Below are positions 1 to 8,031 of a stretch of DNA of 64,000 bases, piece by piece. Under the pieces are notes generated by a model. The model did not search any database, was not told the DNA's origin, and was given only the letters and a program-made list of their open reading frames with translations. How positions within the stretch are numbered: the stretch's first letter is position 1; each line of letters opens with the position of its first letter. Source of the DNA: Pseudomonas sp. WJP1 (GTDB lineage: Bacteria; Pseudomonadota; Gammaproteobacteria; Pseudomonadales; Pseudomonadaceae); the NCBI RefSeq assembly GCF_028471945.1, contig NZ_CP110128.1, forward strand, positions 6,785,001-6,849,000, written 5' to 3'. The position numbers and the translations under genes are program-made.

Positions 1-765
1 ACGCTCGCCGTACAGCACGAGCATCACCACCAGCAGCAACAGGCTGGCCAGTTGCGCGGCGGTGGAGAGGCTGAAGAACCCGTACCAGGTCTTGTAGATG
101 GCGGTGGTGAAGGTGTCGAAGTTGAACACCGACACGGCACCGAAATCCGCCAGGGTTTCCATCAGCGCCAGGGCCACGCCAGCACCGATGGCCGGGCGTG
201 CCATAGGCATTGCCACGCGCCAGAACGCCTGCCACGGGGATTGACCGAGCACCCGCGCCGCTTCCATCAGGCCCTTGCCCTGGGCCAGGAACGCGGTGCG
301 AGCCAGCAGGTAAACGTAAGGATAGAAGACCAGCACCAATACCAGGATCACCCCGCCCGTGGAGCGCACACGCGGCAAGCGCAAGCCGCTGCCGAACCAC
401 TCCCGCAGCAGGGTTTGCACGGGGCCTGCAAAATCCAGCAGCCCGACGAAGACGAATGCCAGCACGTAGGCCGGAATCGCGAAGGGCAGCATCAGTGCCC
501 AGTCCAGCCAACGCCGACCGGGGAATTCGCAGAGGCTGGTGAGCCAGGCCAGGCTAACCCCCAGGACCGTCACGCCAACGCCGACACCGAGTATCAGGGT
601 CAGGGTGTTGCCCAGCAGGCGTGGCATCTGGGTCTCCCAGAGGTGGGACCAGATCTGCGGGTCGATGGCTTGCCAGGACAGCAGCAGGACACTCAGGGGC
701 AACAGGACCAGCGCAGCGATGGCGAAGACCAGGGGATACCAGCGGCGTTGGGCGGGGTGGGCCAA
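1..765 (-). CDS. Ferric-iron ABC transporter permease (FbpB type), partial
   Basis: This is the inner-membrane permease of an Fe(III) importer. It is cut by the left edge of the window, so only the N-terminal 255 residues are visible. A TTG start at 765 gives a product beginning AHPAQRRWYPLVF after the initiator, preceded by a GAGAG ribosome binding site; an in-frame CTG at 783 is the alternative. Hydrophobic segments are regularly spaced, and the permease EAA loop is visible (EAARVLGQSPWQAFWRVAMP). The gene lies downstream of the iron-binding protein gene (969-1973) on the same strand, the usual order for FbpA-FbpB systems. A REP pair and a terminator lie between the two, so it may be partly uncoupled from the binding-protein gene. 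Family and role come from the EAA loop and the neighbour. Confidence 0.85.
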   Translation of the reverse strand, partial: MAHPAQRRWYPLVFAIAALVLLPLSVLLLSWQAIDPQIWSHLWETQMPRLLGNTLTLILGVGVGVTVLGVSLAWLTSLCEFPGRRWLDWALMLPFAIPAYVLAFVFVGLLDFAGPVQTLLREWFGSGLRLPRVRSTGGVILVLVLVFYPYVYLLARTAFLAQGKGLMEAARVLGQSPWQAFWRVAMPMARPAIGAGVALALMETLADFGAVSVFNFDTFTTAIYKTWYGFFSLSTAAQLASLLLLVVMLVLYGER

Positions 766-803
766 GGTATAGCTCTCAAGCAGATGAGGAGATAACAAAC
801 CTT

Positions 804-903
804 TGTAGGAGCGAGCCTGCTCGCGATGAACGTTAACGATTACGCGGGAAGTCAGGCTACCCGCGGTGTTCTTGAGTTCATCGCGAGCAGGCTCGCTCCT
901 ACA
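804..903. repeat. REP doublet (REPIN), class A, 100 nt
   Basis: Two inverted copies of a GTAGGAGCGAGCCTGCTCGC-type palindrome flank a linker of about 45 nt. The same class recurs at 7069, 14350 and 24573, each exactly 100 nt long and with a related linker, and in shorter 90-nt forms at 30846 and 58386. Confidence 0.9.
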
Positions 904-920
904 AGGTCAGAAGTGCCTGC

Positions 921-952
921 GCAAAAACAAAACGCCCCGCACAGGCGGGGCG
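921..952 (-). terminator. Rho-independent terminator after the iron-binding protein gene
   Basis: The 8-bp arms CGCCCCGC (933-940) and GCGGGGCG (945-952) enclose the loop ACAG. On the minus strand they are followed by a T-rich stretch (921-932). It sits 17 nt after the stop codon of the binding-protein gene. Confidence 0.8.
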
Positions 953-968
953 CAGTATATCGGGTGAC

Positions 969-1973
969 TCAGTTCCAGCCAGCGCGATCCATCATGCGAA
1001 TCGCTTCCGCCTGGCGTTTGCCGGCGACTTCCACCGGCAGGGTATCGGCAATGAACTTGCCCCAGGCAGCGACTTCGGCCGATGGCTGCACAGTCGGGTT
1101 GGCCGGGAATTCCTGGTTCACGTCGGCGAAGATCTTCTGCGCCTCCGGCGTAGTCATCCACTCCACCAGGGCCTTGGCCGCTTCCGGGTGCGGCGCGTGC
1201 TTGATCAGGCCAATGCCCGACAGGTTGACGTGCACGCCGCGATCCGCCTGGTTCGGCCAGAACAGTTTCACCGGCAGGTCCGGCTTCTGTTTGTGCAGGC
1301 GGCCGTAGTAGTAGGTGTTGACGATGCCGACGTCGCACTGGCCGGCATTGATGGCCTCGAGCACTGCCACGTCGTCGGAGAACACGTCAGTGGACAGGTT
1401 GTTGACCCAGCCCTTGAGGATCTTCTCGGTCTTCTCGGCGCCGTGCACTTCGATCATGGTGGCGGTCAGGGACTGGTTGTACACCTTCTTCGCCGTGCGC
1501 AGGCACAGGCGGCCTTCCCAGTTCTTGTCGGCCAGTGCTTCGTAAGTGGTCAGTTCGCCCGGTTTCACCCGGTCGGTGGAATAGGCGATGGTCCGCGCCC
1601 GCAGGCTCAGGCCGGTCCAGGCATGGGAGGCCGCACGGTATTGCAGCGGAATGTTGGCATCGATGGTTTTCGAGGTGAAAGGCTGGAGGATGCCCATCTG
1701 CTCGGCCTGCCAGAGGTTACCGGCATCGACGGTCAGCAGCAGGTCGGCGGGCGTGTTCTCGCCCTCGGCCTTGATCCGCTGCATCAGCGGCGCTTCCTTG
1801 TCGGTGATGAACTTCACCTGGGTGCCGGTTTTCGCGGTGTAGGCATCGAAGACTGGCTTGATCAGTTCATCGATGCGCGAGGAGTAGACCACCACCTCGT
1901 CAGCGGCCTGGGCGGCGGTGCTGCCGATCAGGGTCAGGGCCAGTGCGGTCAGTAGACGCTTCGGTGCCAACAT
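969..1973 (-). CDS. Fe(III) ABC transporter periplasmic substrate-binding protein (FbpA/FutA family)
   Basis: A 334-residue periplasmic protein that binds ferric iron and delivers it to the permease encoded just downstream. A Sec signal peptide is clear ([18 protein letters not shown], cleavage after AQA). The mature protein starts DEVVVYSSR, typical of FbpA-like proteins. A Tyr-rich motif (NTYYYGRLH, about residue 220) matches the paired tyrosines that hold Fe(III) in this family. Length and domain order are normal. The upstream region carries nested inverted repeats that could bind a regulator such as Fur. The gene ends at a strong terminator. Confidence 0.9.
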   Translation of the reverse strand: MLAPKRLLTALALTLIGSTAAQAADEVVVYSSRIDELIKPVFDAYTAKTGTQVKFITDKEAPLMQRIKAEGENTPADLLLTVDAGNLWQAEQMGILQPFTSKTIDANIPLQYRAASHAWTGLSLRARTIAYSTDRVKPGELTTYEALADKNWEGRLCLRTAKKVYNQSLTATMIEVHGAEKTEKILKGWVNNLSTDVFSDDVAVLEAINAGQCDVGIVNTYYYGRLHKQKPDLPVKLFWPNQADRGVHVNLSGIGLIKHAPHPEAAKALVEWMTTPEAQKIFADVNQEFPANPTVQPSAEVAAWGKFIADTLPVEVAGKRQAEAIRMMDRAGWN

Positions 1974-1985
1974 GGGAGCGGTCTC

Positions 1986-2040
1986 TCGATTGAAAAAGTG
2001 AGGCCAAATGATAAGGACTCACATTTCCCTTCTCAATCGA
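1986..2040. promoter_or_regulatory. Nested inverted repeats upstream of the iron-binding protein gene (candidate operator)
   Basis: An outer perfect inverted repeat TCGATTGA (1986-1993) / TCAATCGA (2033-2040) encloses an inner one, AAATG (2006-2010) / CATTT (2022-2026). The inner repeat only loosely resembles a Fur box. Position just 5' of an iron-uptake gene makes a regulatory role plausible, but the regulator is unknown. Confidence 0.35.
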
Positions 2041-2102
2041 ACAGTTCCCGGAGGAGTTACCAGATGTTGCACAGCAGGGATGGGTGGTGAATGTTCCGAC
2101 GC

Positions 2103-2168
2103 CTTCGCGGGCAAGCCTCGCTCCTACAGGTTCTCGGTGATCTGTAGGAGCGAGGCTTGCCCGCGAAG
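2103..2168. repeat. REP doublet, class B, 66 nt
   Basis: A perfect 26-bp inverted repeat built on CTTCGCGGGCAAGCCTCGC with a 14-nt loop. It is the most compact REP pair in the window and lies between the iron-binding protein gene and ubiI. Confidence 0.9.
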
Positions 2169-2192
2169 AGGCCAGCAGCCACAGCGAAAAAA

Positions 2193-3416
2193 TCAGGCCT
2201 TGGCGAGTGCCGGCAAATCCCCAATCAACCCCAGCGCTTCACGCACGAACAGCGCCTTGGCCTCGGGCATCCGGTCGACCAGATTCAACCCGGCGTTACG
2301 CAACAGGCGCACCGGCAACGGGTCAGCCTGGAACAGCCGCTCGAAACCTTCCATCGCCGCCATCAGCGCCAGGTTATGCGGCATGCGCCGGCGTTCGTAA
2401 CGGCTCAGCACCTTCACATCCGCCAGGCGCTCGCCACGGGTTGCCGCTTTCAATAGCACTTCGGCCAGCACCGCGGCATCGAGGAAACCGAGGTTCACAC
2501 CCTGCCCGGCCAACGGGTGAATGGTGTGCGCTGCGTCACCGATCAAGGCCAGGCCCTCTGCCACGTACCGCTTGGCATGGCGCTGACGCAGCGGCACGCA
2601 CAGACGCGGATCGACACTCAGCACCGTGCCGAGTCGACCTTCGAAGGCCCGCTCCAGCGCACGACAGAAACCCTCGTCGTCCAGCGCCATCAAGTGTGCG
2701 GCTTCGCTCGGCGTGGTCGACCAGACGATCGAGCACCAATCCTGCTGACCGTCGCGCTCAAGCGGCAGGAACGCCAGCGGGCCATTGTCGGTAAACCGCT
2801 GCCAGGCGGTCGCCTGATGAGGCTTGGCGCTGCGCACACTGGTGACGATGGCGTGGTGCAGGTAATCCCACTCCCGCGTGGCGACACCGGTCAGGCGCCG
2901 CACCGCCGAGTTGGCGCCATCCGCCGCGATCACCAGCGGCGCGCGCAAGGTACGGCCGTCGGCCAGGGTCAGCAGCCAGTCGTCGCCGGAGCGGCGCATC
3001 TGTTCCAGGCGTGCGTTGGCCAGCATGCCCAGGTCGCAGTCGTGCAAGCGGTCGAGCAAGGCGTCCTGAACCACGCGATTCTCAACGATATGGCCCAACG
3101 TATCGGCATGCACGCTGGCCGCCGAAAAATGGATTTGCCCGGTGCCGCTGCCATCCCAGACCTGCATCTCGCTGTAGGGACTGCTGCGCCGGCTGGCAAT
3201 GCCGTCCCAGACACCCAGGCGTTCGAGAATTCGCTGGCTGGCAATCGACAATGCACTGACGCGCGGCTCGAACGGTGCCTGCGGATCAAAGGGTTTGACG
3301 CTCAACGGGCTGCCATCGAGCAGCAGCACTTCCAGCCCGCTGTCCTGCAACGCCAGCGCCAGGGCGCTGCCGACCATTCCGGCCCCGACAATTAGCAGAT
3401 CTGCGCGCATTTCCAT
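2193..3416 (-). CDS. ubiI: FAD-dependent ubiquinone biosynthesis hydroxylase (UbiI/VisC type)
   Basis: A 407-residue flavin monooxygenase expected to hydroxylate the polyprenylphenol ring in ubiquinone synthesis. The N-terminal FAD fold shows LLIVGAGMVGSALALAL (about residues 7-23). The second FAD motif ALIGDAAHTIHPLAGQGVNL is near residue 290. It is the last gene of a minus-strand operon with ygfB, pepP, ubiH and a hotdog protein, and starts 3 nt after the stop codon of the hotdog gene. In Pseudomonas the second hydroxylase of this operon acts at C5 and is called UbiI. The assignment UbiI rather than another UbiH-family member rests on the operon position. Confidence 0.88.
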   Translation of the reverse strand: MEMRADLLIVGAGMVGSALALALQDSGLEVLLLDGSPLSVKPFDPQAPFEPRVSALSIASQRILERLGVWDGIASRRSSPYSEMQVWDGSGTGQIHFSAASVHADTLGHIVENRVVQDALLDRLHDCDLGMLANARLEQMRRSGDDWLLTLADGRTLRAPLVIAADGANSAVRRLTGVATREWDYLHHAIVTSVRSAKPHQATAWQRFTDNGPLAFLPLERDGQQDWCSIVWSTTPSEAAHLMALDDEGFCRALERAFEGRLGTVLSVDPRLCVPLRQRHAKRYVAEGLALIGDAAHTIHPLAGQGVNLGFLDAAVLAEVLLKAATRGERLADVKVLSRYERRRMPHNLALMAAMEGFERLFQADPLPVRLLRNAGLNLVDRMPEAKALFVREALGLIGDLPALAKA

Positions 3417-3419
3417 GCT

Positions 3420-3905
3420 TTAAGCCTGTCTCGCTTGCGGCTTGAGCCGCACGTAAAGGGTTTTTCCGACACGCGCCACCAGGTTGCCGGCGCCGTCATG
3501 AATATCGACCTGCAATTGCGGCAGGTACTTCCTGCCCTCCGCCGTCTGCCGGCGGATCTCGTCGAGCAAGGTGTCATCGATGTTGAAACGGGCGAACACC
3601 GGACCTTTGCCCGGTGCGATGAAGTCGATGTCGGCAGCCTTGTCCCAGACGATGTAGTCGCGACCGAGGTTTTCCATCAGCATCAGCATGAAGAACGGGT
3701 CGACCATCGAATACAGGCTGCCGCCGAACTGCGTGCCGACGTAGTTGCGGTTATACCAACTCAAGCCCATGGACACCTGGACGTCACGAAAGTCATCGCT
3801 GATGTGCCGTACCCGAACCCCGGCGCCAAGGTACGGCGGATAAAGGTTCATGAACCGGCACATCAAGCGGGCCTTGCCAAACTTGCGTGTCAGCCAGTTA
3901 AACAT
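3420..3905 (-). CDS. DUF4442-type hotdog-fold protein, possible thioesterase
   Basis: A 161-residue protein starting MFNWLTRKFGKARL at 3905; the ATG lies inside the end of ubiH and overlaps it by 8 nt, so translation is probably coupled. The pattern NRNYVGTQFGGSLYSMVDPFFMLML resembles the core helix of hotdog thioesterase-like folds, and the protein matches what I know of DUF4442 proteins. The substrate is unknown. Its place between two ubiquinone hydroxylases in one operon suggests a link to ubiquinone or lipid metabolism, but that is inference only. Confidence 0.75.
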   Translation of the reverse strand: MFNWLTRKFGKARLMCRFMNLYPPYLGAGVRVRHISDDFRDVQVSMGLSWYNRNYVGTQFGGSLYSMVDPFFMLMLMENLGRDYIVWDKAADIDFIAPGKGPVFARFNIDDTLLDEIRRQTAEGRKYLPQLQVDIHDGAGNLVARVGKTLYVRLKPQARQA

Positions 3906-5085
3906 CAGGGCGGGTACCCAGGCCCATGGCTTGCCGGGCGAACCAGCGCTTGGCCGGCGGCAAAAGATCAAGGCCGAGCAGGCCCAGATTGCGCCCCAGT
4001 GACACCAACGGCTGAGTACTGCCGAACAGGCGCGTGACCTGGTCGGAGAAGCCCACGGTGAGATTCTGGTCCAGTCGCTGACGCTCGCGATAATCCTGCA
4101 AGGTGGCGAAATTCCCCGGCAGGTGTTCGCTGGCGAGCAGCGCATCGGCCAACGCCTGGGCATCGCGCAAGGACAGGTTGAACCCCTGGCCGGCAATCGG
4201 GTGCAGGCTGTGGGCAGCATTGCCGAGAACCACCAGGTGCGAGCGCACTTGCTCTTCGGCCTCCACCAAGGCCAGCGGATACAAATGCCGCACACCGACT
4301 TGCTTCAAGGTGCCGAGGCGATAACCGAACACGCCCTGCAGTTCGCTGAGGAAACTGCGATCATCAAGCGCGGCCAGTCGTTGCGCATCCATGCCCAGAC
4401 GTGTCCAGACCAGCGCACAACGGTTGTCCGGCAATGGCAGGAACGCCATCGGGCCATCGTCGGTGAAGCGTTCGAACGCCATGCCGCCATGGGCTTCGCT
4501 CGGGGTGATGTTGGCGATCAGTGCGCTCTGGTTGTACGGACGCTTTTTAATGCCGATGCCCAGTTGCTCGCGCAAACCCGAGCGGCCGCCATCGGCGAGC
4601 ACCGCGAGATCGCAATCGAGCGTGGTTTCGTCATTCAGGGTCAGGCGGTAGCCGTCGGTGAGCGGTTCCATGCGCGTGACTTCCGCCGGGCAACGCCAGG
4701 TGATCACGTCCTTGTCCAGGCCTTGCCACAGGCAATGGCCGAGCCAGGCGTTTTCCACCACATAACCCAGCGCCGGAACACCTTCTTCCATCGCTGACAG
4801 GCGCGCCGTGGAAAAACGCCCACGGTCAGAGACGTGAATCTGCTTGATGGGCTCTGCGCGGCGGGAGATTTCCTGCCAGACGCCCAAGCGCTGATAAATC
4901 TGCCGCGCGCCGAAGGACAACGCCGTGGAACGCGCGTCGTAACTGGGCTGCCAGGTGTCACCGGGGGCAAACGGTTCGATCAGTACGATCTTCCAGCCAA
5001 GGGCCTTCGCTCCGGCCTGCAAGGCCAACGCCAGGCTGGCGCCGACCAGGCCGCCACCGATAATCGCCAGATTGACTCGATTCAT
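3898..5085 (-). CDS. ubiH: 2-polyprenyl-6-methoxyphenol hydroxylase UbiH
   Basis: A 395-residue FAD-dependent monooxygenase of the ubiquinone pathway. The N-terminal dinucleotide-binding motif LAIIGGGLVGASLALAL is at about residues 6-22, and the second FAD motif LVVLGNAAHSLHPIAGQGFNL is near residue 290. The length is normal for UbiH. Its start overlaps the pepP stop by 4 nt (ATGA), as in the pepP-ubiH operons of gamma-proteobacteria. It differs from the UbiI-type paralogue downstream in the GNAAHS version of the FAD motif. Confidence 0.9.
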   Translation of the reverse strand: MNRVNLAIIGGGLVGASLALALQAGAKALGWKIVLIEPFAPGDTWQPSYDARSTALSFGARQIYQRLGVWQEISRRAEPIKQIHVSDRGRFSTARLSAMEEGVPALGYVVENAWLGHCLWQGLDKDVITWRCPAEVTRMEPLTDGYRLTLNDETTLDCDLAVLADGGRSGLREQLGIGIKKRPYNQSALIANITPSEAHGGMAFERFTDDGPMAFLPLPDNRCALVWTRLGMDAQRLAALDDRSFLSELQGVFGYRLGTLKQVGVRHLYPLALVEAEEQVRSHLVVLGNAAHSLHPIAGQGFNLSLRDAQALADALLASEHLPGNFATLQDYRERQRLDQNLTVGFSDQVTRLFGSTQPLVSLGRNLGLLGLDLLPPAKRWFARQAMGLGTRPDV

Positions 5086-6416
5086 GCCGCTTGTGTCCGT
5101 GCTTGCGCCATCAGGGCCTCGATTTCGGCGACGGTTTTCGGTACGCCTTTGGTCAGGATTTCACAGCCGCTCTTGGTGACCACCACATCGTCCTCGATGC
5201 GCACGCCAATGCCGCGCCATTTCTTCGCCACGCTCTGGTTGTCCGGGGAAATGTAGATCCCCGGCTCCACGGTCAGCGCCATGCCCACCTCCAGCACGCG
5301 CCATTCGCCGCCGACCTTGTACTCGCCGACGTCATGCACATCCATGCCCAGCCAATGACCGGCGCGGTGCATGTAGAACGCCTTGTAGGCTTCGCTGGCG
5401 ATCAGTTCGTCGACGTCGCCCTGCAACAGTCCCAGTTCGACCAGGCCCGAGGTAATCACCCGCACCGTGGCTTCGTGGGCCTGGTTCCAGTGTTTGTTCG
5501 GGGCAATCTCGGCAAACGCGGCTTCCTGGGCAGCCAGCACCAATTCGTAGATCGCCTTCTGCTCTGCGGAAAATTTGCCGTTGACCGGCCAGGTGCGCGT
5601 GATGTCGCTGGCGTAGCAGTCGATCTCGCAACCGGCGTCGATCAGCACCAGGTCACCGTCCTTGAGCAGCGCGTCATTCTGCTGGTAATGCAGGATGCAG
5701 CTGTTGCGCCCCGCCGCGACGATCGAGCCGTAGGCCGGCATCTTCGCCCCGCCCTTGCGAAACTCGTAATCGAGCTCGGCTTCCAGGCTGAACTCATGCA
5801 ACCCGACGCGGCTGGCCTGCATCGCACGCACATGGGCCTGGGCGGAAATCCGTGCGGCTTCGCGCATCACCTTCACTTCTGCCGCCGATTTATACAGGCG
5901 CATGTCGTGCAGCAGGTGATCCAGGGCAACGTATTCGTTCGGCGGCTGGGCCCCGAGGTTGGCCTTGGAGCGGATCACGTTGATCCATTCCATCAGGTGC
6001 CGGTCGAATTCCGGGTTACTGCCCATGGCCGAGTAGACGCGGTCACGGCCTTCGATCAGGCCGGGCAGGATGTCGTCGATGTCGGTGATCGGGAAGGCGT
6101 CGTCGGCACCGAAGTCGCGAATCGCGCCCTCTTGCCCGGCGCGCAGGCCGTCCCACAACTCGCGCTCGGCGTTGCGTTCACGGCAGAACAGGATGTATTC
6201 ACCGTGCAGACGCCCCGGCATCAGGACCAACACGGCCTGGGGCTCGGGAAAACCGCTGAGGTACTGGAAGTCGCTGTCCTGACGGTAGACGTGCTCGACG
6301 TCGCGGTTGCGGATGGCGACCGCGGCGGCAGGCAGGATGGCGATGCTGTTGGGTTCCATCTGCGCCATCAAGGCCTTGCGGCGACGGCTGTATTCCGACT
6401 TAGGGATATGAATCAT
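5082..6416 (-). CDS. pepP: Xaa-Pro aminopeptidase PepP
   Basis: A 444-residue cytosolic metallopeptidase that removes the N-terminal residue when proline is second. The five ligands of the dinuclear metal site can be placed at D260, D271, H354, E384 and E408, almost the same numbering as in E. coli PepP. The motif HRAGHWLGMDVHD is intact. It follows ygfB by 28 nt and overlaps ubiH by 4 nt, so the three are likely one transcript. The link between the peptidase and ubiquinone synthesis is conserved gene order without a known biochemical reason. Confidence 0.95.
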   Translation of the reverse strand: MIHIPKSEYSRRRKALMAQMEPNSIAILPAAAVAIRNRDVEHVYRQDSDFQYLSGFPEPQAVLVLMPGRLHGEYILFCRERNAERELWDGLRAGQEGAIRDFGADDAFPITDIDDILPGLIEGRDRVYSAMGSNPEFDRHLMEWINVIRSKANLGAQPPNEYVALDHLLHDMRLYKSAAEVKVMREAARISAQAHVRAMQASRVGLHEFSLEAELDYEFRKGGAKMPAYGSIVAAGRNSCILHYQQNDALLKDGDLVLIDAGCEIDCYASDITRTWPVNGKFSAEQKAIYELVLAAQEAAFAEIAPNKHWNQAHEATVRVITSGLVELGLLQGDVDELIASEAYKAFYMHRAGHWLGMDVHDVGEYKVGGEWRVLEVGMALTVEPGIYISPDNQSVAKKWRGIGVRIEDDVVVTKSGCEILTKGVPKTVAEIEALMAQARTQAA

Positions 6417-6444
6417 GGGCAGATGGCTTTCCCTGGCTTTTTGA

Positions 6445-7002
6445 TCAGTGCAGCGACGGCTTGGCGGCAGCCGCTACGTCTTTCTTGGTTTCGGAGAACA
6501 GCAGAAGCGGCGCGACGCGCAGGTATTCCATGACTTCCATATAGTCGGTTTCACCGTCTTCAGACTCTTCCAGGGCGTCTTGCACCTGGGAAATGGCTGC
6601 AAGATCCTGCAACACTTCAGTGGCCTCGGTGCTCAGCATGCTACTGTCGCGGCAGTTCAGGCCAAAACCACTGAGGAAGCCCTGGCACCATTGGCCCAGT
6701 GCAGCGGCGCGTTCGGCCAGTGGAGCGTCGTCGCTCGGCAGCAACAGCACGACGGTTACGTCGTCGCCGGTGAGCTCGCCCTTGACCATCTCCTGCAGGC
6801 CGATCAGGGCCGCGCGGACGTTGTCCTGAGGCTCGCTTTCGAGCAGTTCGGCGGCGTCGATCAGCCAGCCTTCGGCATCGAAACCGGCGCCGGCGCAGCT
6901 GCGGCCGAGCAACAGGCCGTGCAGTTCGGCAGGCGAGACGTTATGGCCGCTGGAGGTCAGCAGGGTGGCGAAGCCTTGGTACGGGGAATTCTGAATGGTC
7001 AT
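6445..7002 (-). CDS. UPF0149 (YgfB/YecA) family protein
   Basis: A 185-residue, mostly helical acidic protein beginning [15 protein letters not shown]. It matches the YgfB family by its N-terminal pattern [16 protein letters not shown] and its place at the head of a pepP-ubiH operon, as in E. coli. YgfB homologues in P. aeruginosa have been linked to control of ampicillin resistance genes; whether this one does the same is not visible here. A REP doublet and a divergent gene pair (7197 onward) lie upstream. Confidence 0.85.
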   Translation of the reverse strand: MTIQNSPYQGFATLLTSSGHNVSPAELHGLLLGRSCAGAGFDAEGWLIDAAELLESEPQDNVRAALIGLQEMVKGELTGDDVTVVLLLPSDDAPLAERAAALGQWCQGFLSGFGLNCRDSSMLSTEATEVLQDLAAISQVQDALEESEDGETDYMEVMEYLRVAPLLLFSETKKDVAAAAKPSLH

Positions 7003-7068
7003 GGGCAGCTAGGCGCCAGACGGCGCTATGTCTAGAATGAAGGCCTTGTATCCTACATCGACTACCCC

Positions 7069-7168
7069 TGTAGGAGCGAGCATGCTCGCGATGGTCGTCA
7101 ACGATAACGCTGGGGTCCTGACACCCCGCGGCGTTCTCAGGTTCATCGCGAGCAGGCTCGCTCCTACA
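7069..7168. repeat. REP doublet (REPIN), class A, 100 nt
   Basis: Same family and exact length as the element at 804-903, with inverted GTAGGAGCGAGC arms and a related linker. One arm carries CATGCTCGC instead of CCTGCTCGC. It fills the divergent gap between ygfB and the ZapB-like gene. Confidence 0.9.
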
Positions 7169-7196
7169 GTCCGACTCCCATCAGACAGTGAAAACT

Positions 7197-7406
7197 ATGG
7201 AAGACACCGACCTGCAAGCGCTGATGGCCAGACTCGAACTGCTGATTACCCGAGTCGAGCAACTTAAGAGCCAAAACGGACTCTTACTAGCTCAGGAAAA
7301 GACCTGGCGCGAGGAACGCGCGCATCTCATTGAAAAAAACGAAATCGCCCGGCGTAAGGTCGAATCGATGATTTCGCGCCTCAAGGCCCTGGAGCAAGAC
7401 TCATGA
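7197..7406 (+). CDS. TIGR02449 family coiled-coil protein (ZapB-like)
   Basis: A 69-residue protein starting MEDTDLQALMARLELL; an in-frame GTG 9 nt earlier is possible but less likely. Almost the whole chain shows heptad spacing of hydrophobic residues, predicting one long coiled coil. It overlaps zapA by 4 nt (ATGA), so both are made from one mRNA. The small coiled-coil form and coupling to zapA suggest a Z-ring accessory role like ZapB; this is inference from context. Confidence 0.8.
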   Translation: MEDTDLQALMARLELLITRVEQLKSQNGLLLAQEKTWREERAHLIEKNEIARRKVESMISRLKALEQDS

Positions 7407-7720
7407 GTTCAAGCAATAGCGTCACCGTGCAGATCCTCGACAAAGAATATTCGATCATTTGCCCCCAGGAAGAACGCAGCAACCTGGTGAGCGCCGCTCG
7501 CTACCTGGACGGCAAGATGCGCGAAATCCGCAGCAGCGGCAAAGTCATCGGCGCCGATCGCATCGCCGTGATGGCCGCGCTGAACATCACGCACGACTTG
7601 CTGCACAAGGAAGAACGACCGGACATCCAGGCCAGCGGTTCGACCCGCGAACAGGTGCGCGACCTACTTGATCGTGTCGATCTGGTGCTTGCCACTGATC
7701 CGGATGTCACCAAAGGCTGA
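7403..7720 (+). CDS. zapA: Cell division protein ZapA
   Basis: A 105-residue protein that binds FtsZ and bundles protofilaments at midcell. The N-terminal globular part holds VTVQILDKEYSIICPQEERSNLVSAARYLDGKMREIR, a clear ZapA signature, followed by a C-terminal helix that forms the antiparallel coiled coil of the tetramer. Length is normal. It is translationally coupled to the preceding coiled-coil gene and is followed by 6S RNA and fau, a gene order conserved widely in gamma-proteobacteria. Confidence 0.93.
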   Translation: MSSSNSVTVQILDKEYSIICPQEERSNLVSAARYLDGKMREIRSSGKVIGADRIAVMAALNITHDLLHKEERPDIQASGSTREQVRDLLDRVDLVLATDPDVTKG

Positions 7721-7739
7721 TTCGCGTCACCGCTTGCGG

Positions 7740-7745
7740 TATACT
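7740..7745 (+). promoter_or_regulatory. Candidate -10 box for 6S RNA
   Basis: TATACT sits just after zapA and about 7 nt before the expected 6S RNA start. No good -35 match is seen 17 bp upstream. Confidence 0.5.
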
Positions 7746-7750
7746 CTCAT

Positions 7751-7932
7751 CACTCCCTGGGGTGCTTGCCAGTTGGCGATGTCCCTGAGCCGATTTGCTA
7801 TACCCTGGAGGTCGCACGTTGGGCTGGTGTGCATGTCCGCTAGACGGAAAGCCTTAAAGCCTACTGCGTCTTCCACCTTGAACTTTCGGGTTCAAGGGCT
7901 AAGTCGACAGCGGTACATCCGGGGAGCCTGAT
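7751..7932 (+). ncRNA. ssrS: 6S RNA
   Basis: 6S RNA binds the sigma-70 holoenzyme and lowers transcription from many promoters in stationary phase. It is recognised by its position between zapA and fau and by its typical sequence: the 5' end CTCCCTGGGGTGCTTGCC, the 3' end CATCCGGGGAGCCT which pairs with it as the closing stem, and an internal TTGAACTTTCGGGTTCAAGG stem-loop. The ends are estimated from the closing stem and the family's usual length of about 180 nt. A rho-independent terminator follows within 10 nt. Confidence 0.92.
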
Positions 7933-7939
7933 TCCAGTC

Positions 7940-7973
7940 CGATGCCGGTTTTAATACCGGCATCGGCGTTTTT
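7940..7973 (+). terminator. Rho-independent terminator of 6S RNA / zapA transcript
   Basis: Arms CGATGCCGGT (7940-7949) and ACCGGCATCG (7956-7965) are followed by GCGTTTTT. It separates 6S RNA from the fau coding region. Confidence 0.8.
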
Positions 7974-8031
7974 ACTGCTCTGTTTTTTTAAAGAGGCGCT
8001 TTACGAAACCGTACAGGCGAAGCCCGAATCC

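Noticed and set aside
5091..6533. 480-codon open frame on the plus strand
   Set aside because: Antisense of pepP, where all five metal ligands are intact.
7942..8031. Longer N-terminus for fau starting inside the 6S terminator
   Set aside because: These codons coincide with the terminator hairpin and do not resemble the enzyme family; the ATG at 8032 fits the normal length.
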